A program made the position numbers and the translations under genes. From positions 1 through 23,111 of the forward strand of contig UQCV01000037.1 in NCBI GenBank assembly GCA_900539665.1: DNA of 23,111 nt, written 5' to 3'. Below, piece after piece: positions 1 through 7,791 of this stretch. Every line of letters begins with the position of its first letter. Positions within the stretch are counted from its first letter, which is position 1. Below the pieces are notes generated by a model. That model saw nothing but the letters and a program-made list of their open reading frames with translations, ran no database searches and was not told the DNA's origin. The stretch is from an uncultured Succinivibrionaceae bacterium. GTDB taxonomy: Bacteria > Pseudomonadota > Gammaproteobacteria > Enterobacterales > Succinivibrionaceae.

Positions 1-245
1 CTCCAAGAAGACTCCTTCCTCTTTAGGTGGGAGATGAATTGTTTTTTTTGCTCTTGCCTCTTTTGAGCTTAAATATATGATAATATACTAAGAAAAAGTA
101 ATGTAGTGGACTTAGAAGTCCTATACAGTAGGGGTGAAGTGGACACACCTGTAAGAATAAGGATAGCATAGCTATCAAACTTCTTTAGAATTACTCTAAT
201 GAGTAATTACGAAGCTCCCACCTCTTTAGGTGGTGAGTAGTTCAC
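1..245 (+). mobile_element. E1: IS200/IS605-like element lacking tnpA/tnpB (subfamily A), left edge cut
   Basis: No protein is encoded here. The left part has an imperfect palindrome with a CTTT loop (about 11-33), followed by ATGAATTG, which also follows the left hairpin of E2 and E3. The right part has a perfect CCACCT-CTTT-AGGTGG hairpin (about 218-233), and the element ends in TTCAC at 245. Positions 168-233 recur exactly, inverted, at 23046-23111. The middle contains a GTGGACACACCT motif resembling CGTGGGACACACGG of E2/E3, in the place where TnpB elements carry their omega/reRNA scaffold. Subterminal palindromes, no terminal inverted repeats and no target duplication are typical of the IS200/IS605 superfamily. 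The assignment to a TnpB-derived non-autonomous element is inferred from layout and motif, not from a database match. The left boundary probably lies a few bases outside the window. Confidence 0.7.
54..81 (+). promoter_or_regulatory. Promoter-like sequence inside E1
   Basis: TTGCCT (54-59) and TATGAT (76-81) are separated by 16 bp, a plausible sigma70 pair, just inside the left hairpin. E2 and E3 have a better promoter in the same place. It would drive RNA towards the right end. This is a sequence-only prediction in AT-rich DNA. Confidence 0.35.
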
Positions 246-263
246 GTGGAGGAAAACCAAAAA

Positions 264-297
264 ATAGCTCCAAGGAAATTGGAGCTATAATGTTTTT
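264..297. terminator. Bidirectional rho-independent terminator
   Basis: A 10-bp perfect stem (ATAGCTCCAA / TTGGAGCTAT, 264-288) is flanked by a T-run on each side: GTTTTT on the plus strand and, on the minus strand, TTTTTT just after the stem. It would end the minus-strand methyltransferase transcript and also any plus-strand RNA leaving E1, whose right end is 18 nt upstream. Confidence 0.8.
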
Positions 298-330
298 CTG
301 TTACTTTAAGCTACTTTAAGCTTCATTAGG

Positions 331-411
331 TTAATCTTCTTTTGAAGTTTCGCCTTCCTGAGGACTTGCTTGAGCATCATCAAGGGATGCTGATGAAGAA
401 TCTAATACTTC
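331..411 (-). pseudogene. Out-of-frame remainder of the methyltransferase acidic tail
   Basis: Read on the minus strand from 411, the codons give EVLDSSSASLDDAQASPQEG, then five more residues and a TAA at 331-333. The composition (acidic, Ala/Ser-rich) continues that of the annotated C-terminus. Adding a single A to the AAA codon at about 412-415 would join the two frames as ...VEAKIEVLDSSS.... This looks like a single-base deletion, either real or a base-calling error. The catalytic domain is not affected. Confidence 0.6.
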
Positions 412-1745
412 AATTTAGCCTCAACTGCTAACGGGGCGTCGTTTGCAGTTGAGGCTAAAGCTTCACCTTCAGTTTCGGTTTCTACTGTTGTAGCTTCTAC
501 TGAGTTTTGATCTTTAGCTTCAAGTTCTTTAGCCGTTAGACGTTTCATACGAGCCATATAGAAGCCATCACCACCAGCTGATGGAAGGACGTGACGTTCT
601 TCTTCTAATACGAAGTCTGGGTGTTTCTCTAGGAAGTTTGCTACTTGTTTTTCATTTTCTGATGGCAAAATACTGCAAGTAGAGTAAACCAAAATACCCC
701 CAGGAATGGTCATTTGCGAATAGCTGTCAATAATCTGCGCTTGAATTTGTTTAAGCTCATTTATTTCCGCCGTGCGATCTTGCCACTTGGTATCAAAGTT
801 ACGCTTAAGCACCCCTAAACCTGAACAAGGCACGTCAAGAAGAACACAATCAGCTTTATTGTGTAGGCGCTTAATAACTTTGGAACTATCAATATGTCTA
901 GTTTCAATGTTGTAAGCCCCGTCTCTACGCGCTCTTTCTTTAAGGGCTTCGAGCTTCCATTCCTTATCATCCATGGCAATAAGAGTACCACGGCCTTTCA
1001 TCAAGGCTGCCAAGTGTAAGGTTTTACCACCGGCACCTGCACAGGCGTCAATAACTCTACGTCCCGGTGCGGCTTTAACAAAAGGAGCAATTTGTTGAGA
1101 GCCTAAATCTTGTTGTTCAAAGAGCCCGTCTTTAAAAGCCTTAGTTCGAAAAAGAGGAGCGTTTCCAAGAATAACTAAAGCTTCTGGCATCCCTTCAACT
1201 TCAGCAAATTTAACATTTTCTGAGGTTAAAGCTGCTTTAGCTTCGGCCACTGTTGCTCTTAAAGTATTGATTCGAATATAGCGATTTGGTTCACTAGAGA
1301 AAAATTTGCGTTCGTGATTCCAAACTTCGCCAAGTTCACCACGACAAAGGTGATCAAGCCAATGTGGGATGCCATATTTGAGCATTTCATCTTCTTGAGC
1401 TTCTGCCTTTCTGATTTTGGCTGCTTTTTCGCTGAATTTTTCAGTGTCAGGTAGGTTTTTAGGTACCGGCCATTTATGTTCCACATGGAGAGCACAAATG
1501 AGGGCATTGATATGATTCTTCATATCTTTGACCTTTTTATAACCAGCGATGTAGGTGTAGTAATTAAGGCGACGAATTAAGTCATTTACTAAACGAATGA
1601 TTAACGCTTGTTCGTCGCTTTCAAGTTTGATTTTACGGAAATGGTCGGCATATGCACGGTCCAAAGGAGTGTTTTTGCTAAAAACTTCCTTAAGGATAGA
1701 GCTTATGAGGCGGATTTTAAAAGCAGATAGTGAAAATGCTGCCAT
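402..1745 (-). CDS. RsmB/NOP-family rRNA (cytosine-C5) methyltransferase, C-terminal tail frameshifted
   Basis: Predicted SAM-dependent 5-methylcytosine rRNA methyltransferase of the Fmu/RsmB/NOP class, 447 aa. An N-terminal helical region (about 1-130) resembles the RNA-binding region of RsmB. The catalytic domain (about 150-400) carries the SAM-binding motif DACAGAGGKT (233-242) and both cysteines expected of the family, DVPCSG (Cys307) and YSTCS (Cys357). The start is supported by GGAG 8 nt upstream of the ATG. The C-terminus is a low-complexity Glu/Ala/Thr tail. Past the TAG stop, another frame continues the same acidic, Ser/Ala-rich composition down to a TAA at 331-333, so a one-base deletion has probably shortened the tail. 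I cannot tell RsmB from RsmF or another paralogue by eye, so no symbol is given. A terminator at 264-297 follows. Confidence 0.88.
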   Translation of the reverse strand: MAAFSLSAFKIRLISSILKEVFSKNTPLDRAYADHFRKIKLESDEQALIIRLVNDLIRRLNYYTYIAGYKKVKDMKNHINALICALHVEHKWPVPKNLPDTEKFSEKAAKIRKAEAQEDEMLKYGIPHWLDHLCRGELGEVWNHERKFFSSEPNRYIRINTLRATVAEAKAALTSENVKFAEVEGMPEALVILGNAPLFRTKAFKDGLFEQQDLGSQQIAPFVKAAPGRRVIDACAGAGGKTLHLAALMKGRGTLIAMDDKEWKLEALKERARRDGAYNIETRHIDSSKVIKRLHNKADCVLLDVPCSGLGVLKRNFDTKWQDRTAEINELKQIQAQIIDSYSQMTIPGGILVYSTCSILPSENEKQVANFLEKHPDFVLEEERHVLPSAGGDGFYMARMKRLTAKELEAKDQNSVEATTVETETEGEALASTANDAPLAVEAKLKY

Positions 1746-1819
1746 GTGTTTCTCCAGTAAAAATATTTAGTTTTATAAATTAGCTAATGCCAAATGCTCG
1801 TTGGATAGTTTGAGGTATC

Positions 1820-2317
1820 TTACTCTTTGCGTCCTTTAGGACCGTAGCCGGACTCCTTTAAGGTATAACCGTCGTGATTTACCCACACGTCAAGCCCATT
1901 TCTGTTATTACCAGCTACGAGGCTTGCCGCAAAACTTGGACTAGTGAAAAGGTAACTTTCAGTGAGTTCGTAACAATTAAGTTTTTCGTTTAGGGTTAGG
2001 ATACCAGCGGTGATTAATTCTTGCCGAAAATCTACTACTGGTTGTCGCAACGATTTAGCATAATGCAAGGAAATTAAAGTGCCTTTATTTAGCATAAAGC
2101 TAGGGTTACTACGATTCCCAAGGGGGAATCCAGAGGCATTAACGCCTTTTACCTGAAAGTAATAATTCTCTCTAGTTTCTAAATCTTTTGTTTCGCTAAA
2201 GATGTTTTTTAAAGTCTGAAATTCTTCGTATAGTTCAATGGGGACGATCGCATGGGTGCGAGTACCATTGCTATTGACGATAAAAGAAATTTTTGACGGA
2301 TCCTGGGACATGAGCAT
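1820..2317 (-). CDS. DUF4357-domain protein with an antitoxin-like N-terminus
   Basis: 165 aa, function unknown. Residues about 8-40 (KISFIVNSNGTRTHAIVPIE and the following helix) look like the short N-terminus of Phd/RelB-type antitoxin-like proteins. Residues about 52-160 match the DUF4357 pattern: a YYFQVKGVNASG start, a GIL turn, then FTSPSFAASLVAGNNRNGLD and DGYTL, equivalent to the family's SPSAAA-V-GR-NG-W-DG-TL. DUF4357 is often found at the C-terminus of nuclease-like or GIY-YIG proteins; here there is no nuclease domain. No toxin gene lies beside it. The start ATG at 2317 has AGG about 7 nt upstream; an in-frame ATG two codons later is possible. TATAAT lies about 33 nt upstream. Domain recognition is by pattern only. 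Confidence 0.75.
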   Translation of the reverse strand: MLMSQDPSKISFIVNSNGTRTHAIVPIELYEEFQTLKNIFSETKDLETRENYYFQVKGVNASGFPLGNRSNPSFMLNKGTLISLHYAKSLRQPVVDFRQELITAGILTLNEKLNCYELTESYLFTSPSFAASLVAGNNRNGLDVWVNHDGYTLKESGYGPKGRKE

Positions 2318-2600
2318 TCTGACCTAGTTTAAAATCGTTTTTTCAATTATAACTAATTGCCGGTCAAAAAACTAAAATACCTAGGTGATTTTGCGTATGG
2401 ATGAAGTTGGTTGGTATTTTGGGTCCTGTAGGATGAGGTGAAGACTCAAGTTTTAAGTAGTTACAGGGAGTGAAAGCTCGGTAATAGCTTGTGAAAATTT
2501 TACAAAGAAACACCGTATGAGCCTGTGACTTCATACGGTGTTTTAAGAACTAAGTAAGCTGCTTGGTTACAGACGGCTATAGCCTCGAAAAACTATCGTT
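2318..2600. other. Intergenic region between alaA and the DUF4357 gene
   Basis: About 280 bp with no convincing reading frame. It contains the strong hairpin listed at 2510-2541 and, nearer the DUF4357 start, a TATAAT on the minus strand. The stretch 2400-2505 has some short self-complementary segments but no family that I can name. Confidence 0.5.
2510..2541. terminator. Hairpin terminator downstream of alaA
   Basis: An 11-bp perfect stem (ACACCGTATGA / TCATACGGTGT) with a 10-nt loop, followed on the minus strand by TTCTTTG and on the plus strand by TTTAAG. It lies about 60 nt past the alaA stop and is the likely end of that transcript. Confidence 0.65.
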
Positions 2601-3818
2601 TTATTCTTGGTGATAATTTTTAAGGAAGCGCGCAAGTCTTGTACACGCGTCAGTGATTACTTCTTCGGTTGGTAAGAATACTAAACGGAAGTGATCTGGA
2701 GCCGGCCAGTTAAAGCCTGTGCCTTGCACAATAAGCATCTTTTCTTGGCGCAATAAATCTAAAACCATCTTTTGGTCGTCCTTGATCTTATAAACCTTTG
2801 GATCAATACGTGGGAACATATAAAGTGCGCCCTTCGGTTTTACTACGCTTAAGCCTGGGATGCTATTGATGAGTTCGTAAGCCTTATCACGTTGTCTACG
2901 TAATCTACCACCTGGTAAAATCAATTCATTAATACTTTGGTAACCACCGAGCGCAGTTTGAATACCGTATTGCATTGGTACGTTGGCACACAAACGCATG
3001 GAGGCTAAAATATTAAGCCCTTGAATATAGCCCTTGGCAAATTGTTTTGGTCCGCTAATGACCATCCATCCCTGGCGGAAACCGCATGAACGATATGCTT
3101 TAGAGAGGCCGTTAAAGGTAATTACTAAAACGTCATCACATAAAGTACAAACGCTATGGTGAGCAATGTCATCGTAAAGAATCTTGTCGTAGATTTCATC
3201 AGCAAAAATGATGAGATTATTCTGACGAGCAATTTCAATTACATCTAGCAAAAATTCGGTTGAGTAAACAGCGCCAGTTGGATTATTAGGGTTAATCAGC
3301 ACGATCCCACGAGTTCTTGGAGTGATCTTTTTCTTAATGTCATCAAGATCAGGGAACCAGTCAGCCTGTTCATCACAGATATAGTGTACTGCACGCCCCC
3401 CGCTTAGGTTGACAGCTGCGGTCCAAAGAGGGTAGTCAGGAGCAGGAACTAGGATTTCGTCGCCATTATTTAATAGAGCCTGCATAGACTGGACTATAAG
3501 TTCGGATGCGCCGTTGCCGATAAAAATATCGTCATAGTCCACTGTGCGCAGTCCCTTTTGTTGGTAATACTGAGCAATAGCTTTACGGGCAGAGAAAATC
3601 CCCTTTGAATCACAATAACCTTGGCCATGAGACATGTTAAGAATAATGTCTTTAACCACTTCTTCTGGGGCATCGAACCCAAAGAGAGCCAGGTTACCAA
3701 TATTGAGTTTTAAAATGCGATGACCTTCATCTTCCATGCGACGAGCTTCGATATGAACTTTGCCGCGGATGTCGTAACAGACATTATCCAATTTATGGGA
3801 TTTTTCTATAACGTTCAT
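2601..3818 (-). CDS. alaA: Glutamate-pyruvate (alanine) aminotransferase AlaA
   Basis: PLP-dependent class I aminotransferase making L-alanine from pyruvate with glutamate as donor, cytosolic. It is 405 aa, the same length as E. coli AlaA, and collinear throughout. It begins IEKSHKLDNVCYDIRG and contains QGYCDSKG, the PLP-site Asn in NPNNPTGA (N179), FADEIYD (D207, Y210), the Schiff-base lysine in FNGLSKAYR (K240) and the arginine-containing RQGW. One oddity is that the usually invariant NIGNPAPFGF segment reads NIGNLALFGF (L43, L45), two Pro-to-Leu changes near the substrate pocket. No clear Shine-Dalgarno precedes the ATG. It appears to be a single-gene unit with a terminator at 2510-2541. 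Confidence 0.95.
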   Translation of the reverse strand: MNVIEKSHKLDNVCYDIRGKVHIEARRMEDEGHRILKLNIGNLALFGFDAPEEVVKDIILNMSHGQGYCDSKGIFSARKAIAQYYQQKGLRTVDYDDIFIGNGASELIVQSMQALLNNGDEILVPAPDYPLWTAAVNLSGGRAVHYICDEQADWFPDLDDIKKKITPRTRGIVLINPNNPTGAVYSTEFLLDVIEIARQNNLIIFADEIYDKILYDDIAHHSVCTLCDDVLVITFNGLSKAYRSCGFRQGWMVISGPKQFAKGYIQGLNILASMRLCANVPMQYGIQTALGGYQSINELILPGGRLRRQRDKAYELINSIPGLSVVKPKGALYMFPRIDPKVYKIKDDQKMVLDLLRQEKMLIVQGTGFNWPAPDHFRLVFLPTEEVITDACTRLARFLKNYHQE

Positions 3819-4194
3819 AAAAATACAACTTTATTTATATTCAATTCGTTTTTATATAAGTACATTAGATTTAAGGTTTTTTAACCTTCGTTATTAGGGC
3901 TTAGCAAAACTATAACGCTTGAAAACTCAACGCAAATTTTTAACTGTCCTAATAGTAGTTTGGTTTTTTTGAACCTAATGGTGTTGATTTTAACACCTTT
4001 TAATCTAGCTTGCGCTTTAATGAGAGTGAACTTGGGGTTTTCCCGTAAACGAATATTTTATGTTTAGTGAGTTATCTACACTTATATATTATCAACCGGT
4101 CTCTAAACAGAATAAAGCACTATAATCATGGTTTGTTTATAGTGCTTTTAGGTATATTTGCTAATAATTTGTAAAAAACAGTGAAATATCCTGT
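3819..4194. other. Intergenic region upstream of alaA and downstream of dacB
   Basis: About 375 bp, AT-rich, without a plausible gene. It holds the hairpin at 4114-4149 and should contain the alaA promoter on the minus strand; TATAAA lies about 14 nt upstream of the ATG, too close to be its -10, and I cannot fix the real site. Confidence 0.5.
4114..4149. terminator. Hairpin downstream of dacB
   Basis: AAAGCACTATAA pairs with TTATAGTGCTTT across a short loop, 46 nt past the dacB stop. The T-tract is weak on both strands, but its place suggests that it ends the dacB transcript. Confidence 0.6.
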
Positions 4195-5706
4195 TTATGG
4201 CTGAGTTATAGTTTGTTCATGATAGATTTGTTCTAAAATCTTTCTTTCATGCTTATATTGTGGACGCGCAATTTTATGAGCTTCAAGAAGTTTTCTGGTG
4301 CGTTCATCGTATGAAAGGTTGTTCATGAAGTATACAAACGGAACTAATTTCCCGTTTTGGGTGGTTAAAAAGCCAGCCAAATTAGCGACCCCGTTTAAAG
4401 TCCCTGTTTTGGCAGTTACGTTTTTAAGCAGTGGAGCGCGCATTACACTACCACGTCCTGACATAGTGCCACTCACCCCTGCTTTAGGGAGTAGAGAGAT
4501 AAAATCGAGTTCTTTGTCATGCTTAAGAATATAGCTTAAGACGTTAAGCATTTGGCGGGGGGTAATGTAATTATGAGGGGATAAACCTGAACCATCAATA
4601 GTGGTGGAATTACCAAGTTCAATGCCTTTCTTCTTAAGAATGTTACGAATTGCAGTAACGGCCATAAAGTAGTTGGCAGGTCGTTTGTAGTATACAGAAC
4701 CAATGGTTTTGGCAATGCTGTCGGCATACAAGTTGTTACTACGCTTTAAACAGGTAGCTAGGATCGTGCGTAATGGCACGGAATTATAGGTCGCAAAAGT
4801 TGTAAATGAACCTTGGCTTTTACGGACTAAGACAATTTTACCAGCTACGGAAATATCTAAGCGCTCTAGTAAGTTTTTGATGATGCCAGAGGCCCATCTT
4901 TCAGGGTCTTGAATGGCAAAAGATAAACCTAAAGGTTTTGTTTTGCCTTTTTGTAGAGGGATGCATCCAGAAAGAACGTAAACGTTATTGGTATTACGAT
5001 CGACTTCAAGTGAACACCCACCGTAGTATTCGGCTGGTTGGACGGTTTCGACGTTGCGAACGTCTATAGCAATAGGTAGATTTTGGTTGAAGTCAACGAG
5101 TGGGGCGGCGCCAAGTTTTCTGGCGGTCAATTGCATGCTGATGCAGTTACCATCGATGATTACTGATGAAGGTGGGGCGGTAAAACATTTAGTCAAATCA
5201 TCCCAAGACCAACCGGTGGCATAATTGTGTCCAGCAAAGTAACCGTAGTTTAGATACACATCACCGTTGATTTTGTTGATGCCAGACTGCTTTAAGGAGG
5301 CGCGGAGCAAGTTTAATAGATGTTCTGTTCGTAAGGTTGGATCGCCTTGGAATTCGATTTCAACATCACCATTTAAAACTCCGTTATTAACCACTAACTT
5401 ATTGTTAGAAAGAATGCTTTTGCTACTAACTTTTAACAAGGTTGAAAAATGATAATCAGGGCCAAGATATTCAAGTGCAGCAAGAGCGGTAAGTACTTTT
5501 TCGGTTGAGGCAGGTCTAAAGTACTGATCCATGTTGTAGCCTGACACTCGACCGTTAATTTCATAGGCTACGCCGTTTAAGGCTCCAGCGGGTATAGAGC
5601 TATTTAAATAAGATTGGTCGTTATTTGATTTTTTATGCGGGGCTGCTTGTGCGAGTCCTGTGGCTAGCACGCAGAGCGTTACTAATAGCATTACACTTTT
5701 TATCAT
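4195..5706 (-). CDS. dacB: D-alanyl-D-alanine carboxypeptidase/endopeptidase PBP4 (DacB)
   Basis: Periplasmic low-molecular-mass class C penicillin-binding protein that trims stem peptides and cuts peptide cross-links in murein. 503 aa, somewhat longer than E. coli DacB. A signal peptide (about 1-21, ending AQA-A) is followed by the three active-site motifs: SxxK as ASTEK (S67, K70), SxN as SNN (S323, N325) and KTG (433-435). The long insert between the first two motifs, carrying its own disulphide-type cysteines, is typical of PBP4. An AAGGA lies about 10 nt before the ATG. The upstream membrane-protein gene ends 60 bp away on the same strand, so co-transcription is possible. Confidence 0.95.
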   Translation of the reverse strand: MIKSVMLLVTLCVLATGLAQAAPHKKSNNDQSYLNSSIPAGALNGVAYEINGRVSGYNMDQYFRPASTEKVLTALAALEYLGPDYHFSTLLKVSSKSILSNNKLVVNNGVLNGDVEIEFQGDPTLRTEHLLNLLRASLKQSGINKINGDVYLNYGYFAGHNYATGWSWDDLTKCFTAPPSSVIIDGNCISMQLTARKLGAAPLVDFNQNLPIAIDVRNVETVQPAEYYGGCSLEVDRNTNNVYVLSGCIPLQKGKTKPLGLSFAIQDPERWASGIIKNLLERLDISVAGKIVLVRKSQGSFTTFATYNSVPLRTILATCLKRSNNLYADSIAKTIGSVYYKRPANYFMAVTAIRNILKKKGIELGNSTTIDGSGLSPHNYITPRQMLNVLSYILKHDKELDFISLLPKAGVSGTMSGRGSVMRAPLLKNVTAKTGTLNGVANLAGFLTTQNGKLVPFVYFMNNLSYDERTRKLLEAHKIARPQYKHERKILEQIYHEQTITQP

Positions 5707-5766
5707 TTTAATAAGTCCTTGTAGAAAGTGGCGCTTTCAAACGTGAGTGTATATAAAAATTTACTG

Positions 5767-7191
5767 TTAATTCTTTGGAGGTATAGTTTGGTCATTGACA
5801 TCATTAGTATCCGCCTCCATGGCTTCGTCAGTTTCAGGGGTGGATCTAATGGTTCCTTCAGGTGCTTCGTCGTTTTCAAAGCGTTCTAAAAGTTGTATTT
5901 CCATAGTAGACCGTTGTTCAAAACGTTTGGAGCTAGTGGCTGAAACTAGATTTACTAATACGGTGAATGAAATTAGTAAGACCAAGAATGTGGCGAAGTA
6001 ATGTAGTGGAATAGTGCGATAACGTTCAATGAGCATTAACATTGGCAGTAAGGCAAATACCAAAAAGGTACTAACGTTAATTACTTGAAAACGTAATGGT
6101 AGTACTAAGGCACTGATTAGTAGAGCTAAGAAGGCAAACACCGAGATGATGCTTAAAAATGTCCGATCGTTTTCAAGTGAGCGCCAAGAAAAAATACTGC
6201 CTTTAGTTTCTTTTAAAGTAGTAAAAGTGGCATATATGTTGATAAGCAAGGTGCCAGCTCCCACGAGGTAAATAAAACCTACAAATGCATACGATAAAAG
6301 GTCTGATAAAGGTTGTGAGGTGATGATTGATGGATCAAAGTAGCGCACTATTTGGTGTGAATAACCGGTGGAACCTAAGCGTAACCACCCAAGTATTCCT
6401 CGAGCTACATTTTCTAAAAGATAAAGTGGAGAGTAATCGGTAAATGAATGAGCATCAGAGAACATAGAACCAATTTCATCAGAGGTTAAAATTGAGCTCA
6501 AAAATGCCCAAACCGTTAAGCCAATAATGCCTAAGCCTGTAATTATCCCTCCGATTGATACCTTAATAGCCCGGCGTAATAAGATAAACAAAACCATGAT
6601 AACGAGGCTAATTGATAGGTAGCTAAGCTGCAAACAGTAGCCAAGCCCAAGGATCAAGCACATCGAGGCCAGGAATTTAGTGAGTTTAGGATTAAGGAAG
6701 AAATGGTCTTGCTTTTCTGGACTCCGGCAACTTCTTAAATTCACTAAGGATAAGAAGACCACAGAAACCCCAAAAATAACGTACGAAGTTTGGGTTAAAG
6801 TCGTTTCGTAGAGGAACCATGGGGAGAGTAAATACATTACAGCAAAGCAACATAACGTTTTATTGCCAAAGAATTGACGTAATCCAATGGAGAAAAGCAA
6901 AAATGACATGAAGCGCAAAATAATGATAAAGGTCATGGGCGCCCATGGCGAATCAGAAAATAACAGGGGTAATGAAGTTAAAAAGTTACCCACAGAGCCC
7001 ACGGTTGGACCAACTCCTGGGAGTACTTGTCCCACTATGCTGTAGTTGCCATTTTTAGCGGCATCAAGGGCGTTTAAATAAAGGTACCATTGTTCGTCGG
7101 TAATAATTTGATTAGAGGCGTACAAAAACGAGAGTACCAGATAAATGACTGATACCATTGTGGTAAACCATAGGTAATATTTGTTTGTCAT
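5767..7191 (-). CDS. Polytopic inner-membrane protein, possibly GT-C-type glycosyltransferase-like
   Basis: 474 aa with roughly ten hydrophobic segments spread over residues 8-430 and an acidic, Pro/Thr-rich hydrophilic tail (about 440-474). The first periplasmic loop contains ITDEQWYLYLNALDAAKNGN. An acidic residue pair followed by an aromatic helix and an Ala-rich stretch in this loop is the layout seen in GT-C fold glycosyltransferases such as ArnT and PMT. The resemblance is visual only and no further GT-C signature is obvious, so function remains open. It lies 60 bp upstream of dacB on the same strand, which would suit an envelope role. The ribosome binding site is weak. Confidence 0.7.
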   Translation of the reverse strand: MTNKYYLWFTTMVSVIYLVLSFLYASNQIITDEQWYLYLNALDAAKNGNYSIVGQVLPGVGPTVGSVGNFLTSLPLLFSDSPWAPMTFIIILRFMSFLLFSIGLRQFFGNKTLCCFAVMYLLSPWFLYETTLTQTSYVIFGVSVVFLSLVNLRSCRSPEKQDHFFLNPKLTKFLASMCLILGLGYCLQLSYLSISLVIMVLFILLRRAIKVSIGGIITGLGIIGLTVWAFLSSILTSDEIGSMFSDAHSFTDYSPLYLLENVARGILGWLRLGSTGYSHQIVRYFDPSIITSQPLSDLLSYAFVGFIYLVGAGTLLINIYATFTTLKETKGSIFSWRSLENDRTFLSIISVFAFLALLISALVLPLRFQVINVSTFLVFALLPMLMLIERYRTIPLHYFATFLVLLISFTVLVNLVSATSSKRFEQRSTMEIQLLERFENDEAPEGTIRSTPETDEAMEADTNDVNDQTIPPKN

Positions 7192-7537
7192 TAGGTCTTG
7201 CTCTATATAGTTTTAAAACTAAATACATCATAATACGATAATAGCTTTGGGGATATCAAAACAATAAGAAATATGATTTATAAAATAAGATGTTGATCGG
7301 AGCTTGTGAAAAAAGAGATGTGTGAATAATGAAGCGTTTATGCATTCTTATGTTGTGGCTTTGTTGTGTTGCTAGGCAAAAAAAGATATTATTACACAGT
7401 TTAATTATTTTGTTTTACGCGGTTTTAGTGTGGCTAAATCCTATTTGGCTATTAAATGCTGTAGTTCACTAAATTCTGGGTAAAAGGGCGTGGTTTTCAC
7501 TTATTTTAAAAGTTGTTAATAAGTTATGAAGATTGAC
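7192..7537. other. Intergenic region between the membrane-protein gene and the tnpB remnant
   Basis: About 345 bp, AT-rich. I see no gene, no tRNA and no strong hairpin. A GTAGTTCAC at about 7464 equals the last nine bases of E1, too short to call a further element end. Confidence 0.4.
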
Positions 7538-7722
7538 TGTACTTCCTTGTCGTAAGACAGAAATTTACCGCTAATGTGGTCGTAGGACTGCTTGGTAATG
7601 AAAGTCCTGATTCAAACAGATTTACACTTGTAACTCCAAAGCCTGAAAATGGTGTACGATTACAAGCTACACTTGACAATCAGAACCCCACGGGCTTGCC
7701 TGTGGGAGCAGTCAGGAACTAG
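7538..7722 (+). pseudogene. Probable fossil of a TnpB (IS200/IS605 orfB) 3' end with right-end hairpin
   Basis: Allowing two small frameshifts, 7538-7590 reads CTSC-R, then KDRNL-TANVVVGLLG. This resembles the last CxxC pair of the TnpB zinc ribbon followed by the (H)DRDxNAAxN motif. From 7573 an open frame runs to a TAG at 7720-7722 and ends NPTGLPVGAVRN. Embedded in that stretch is an almost perfect palindrome, CCCACGGGC-TT-GCCTGTGGG (about 7688-7707), the kind of hairpin found at the right end of IS605-type elements, where tnpB and the reRNA overlap. No intact start or catalytic region remains. Its relation to E1-E4 is unclear because its hairpin differs. The family reading is an inference from short motifs. 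Confidence 0.45.
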
Positions 7723-7791
7723 AGAAAAGCTCGGTAGAGAAGATTAGGCCAAACCACTTTTTTTAGATATATACAAGAAAAGAGAAAATAT

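Noticed and set aside
2400..2560. Possible group II intron fragment (CCGTATG...CATACGG resembling domain V)
   Set aside because: The stem is perfectly paired, lacks the AGC triad and the bulge of domain V, and no intron domains or reverse transcriptase adjoin; a simple terminator explains it.
7464..7472. GTAGTTCAC as another element right end
   Set aside because: A nine-base match to the E1 tip without a hairpin or interior similarity; could be chance.
7673..7701. TTGACA at 7673 as a fabV promoter
   Set aside because: No -10-like hexamer stands 16-18 bp downstream (GC-rich hairpin instead).
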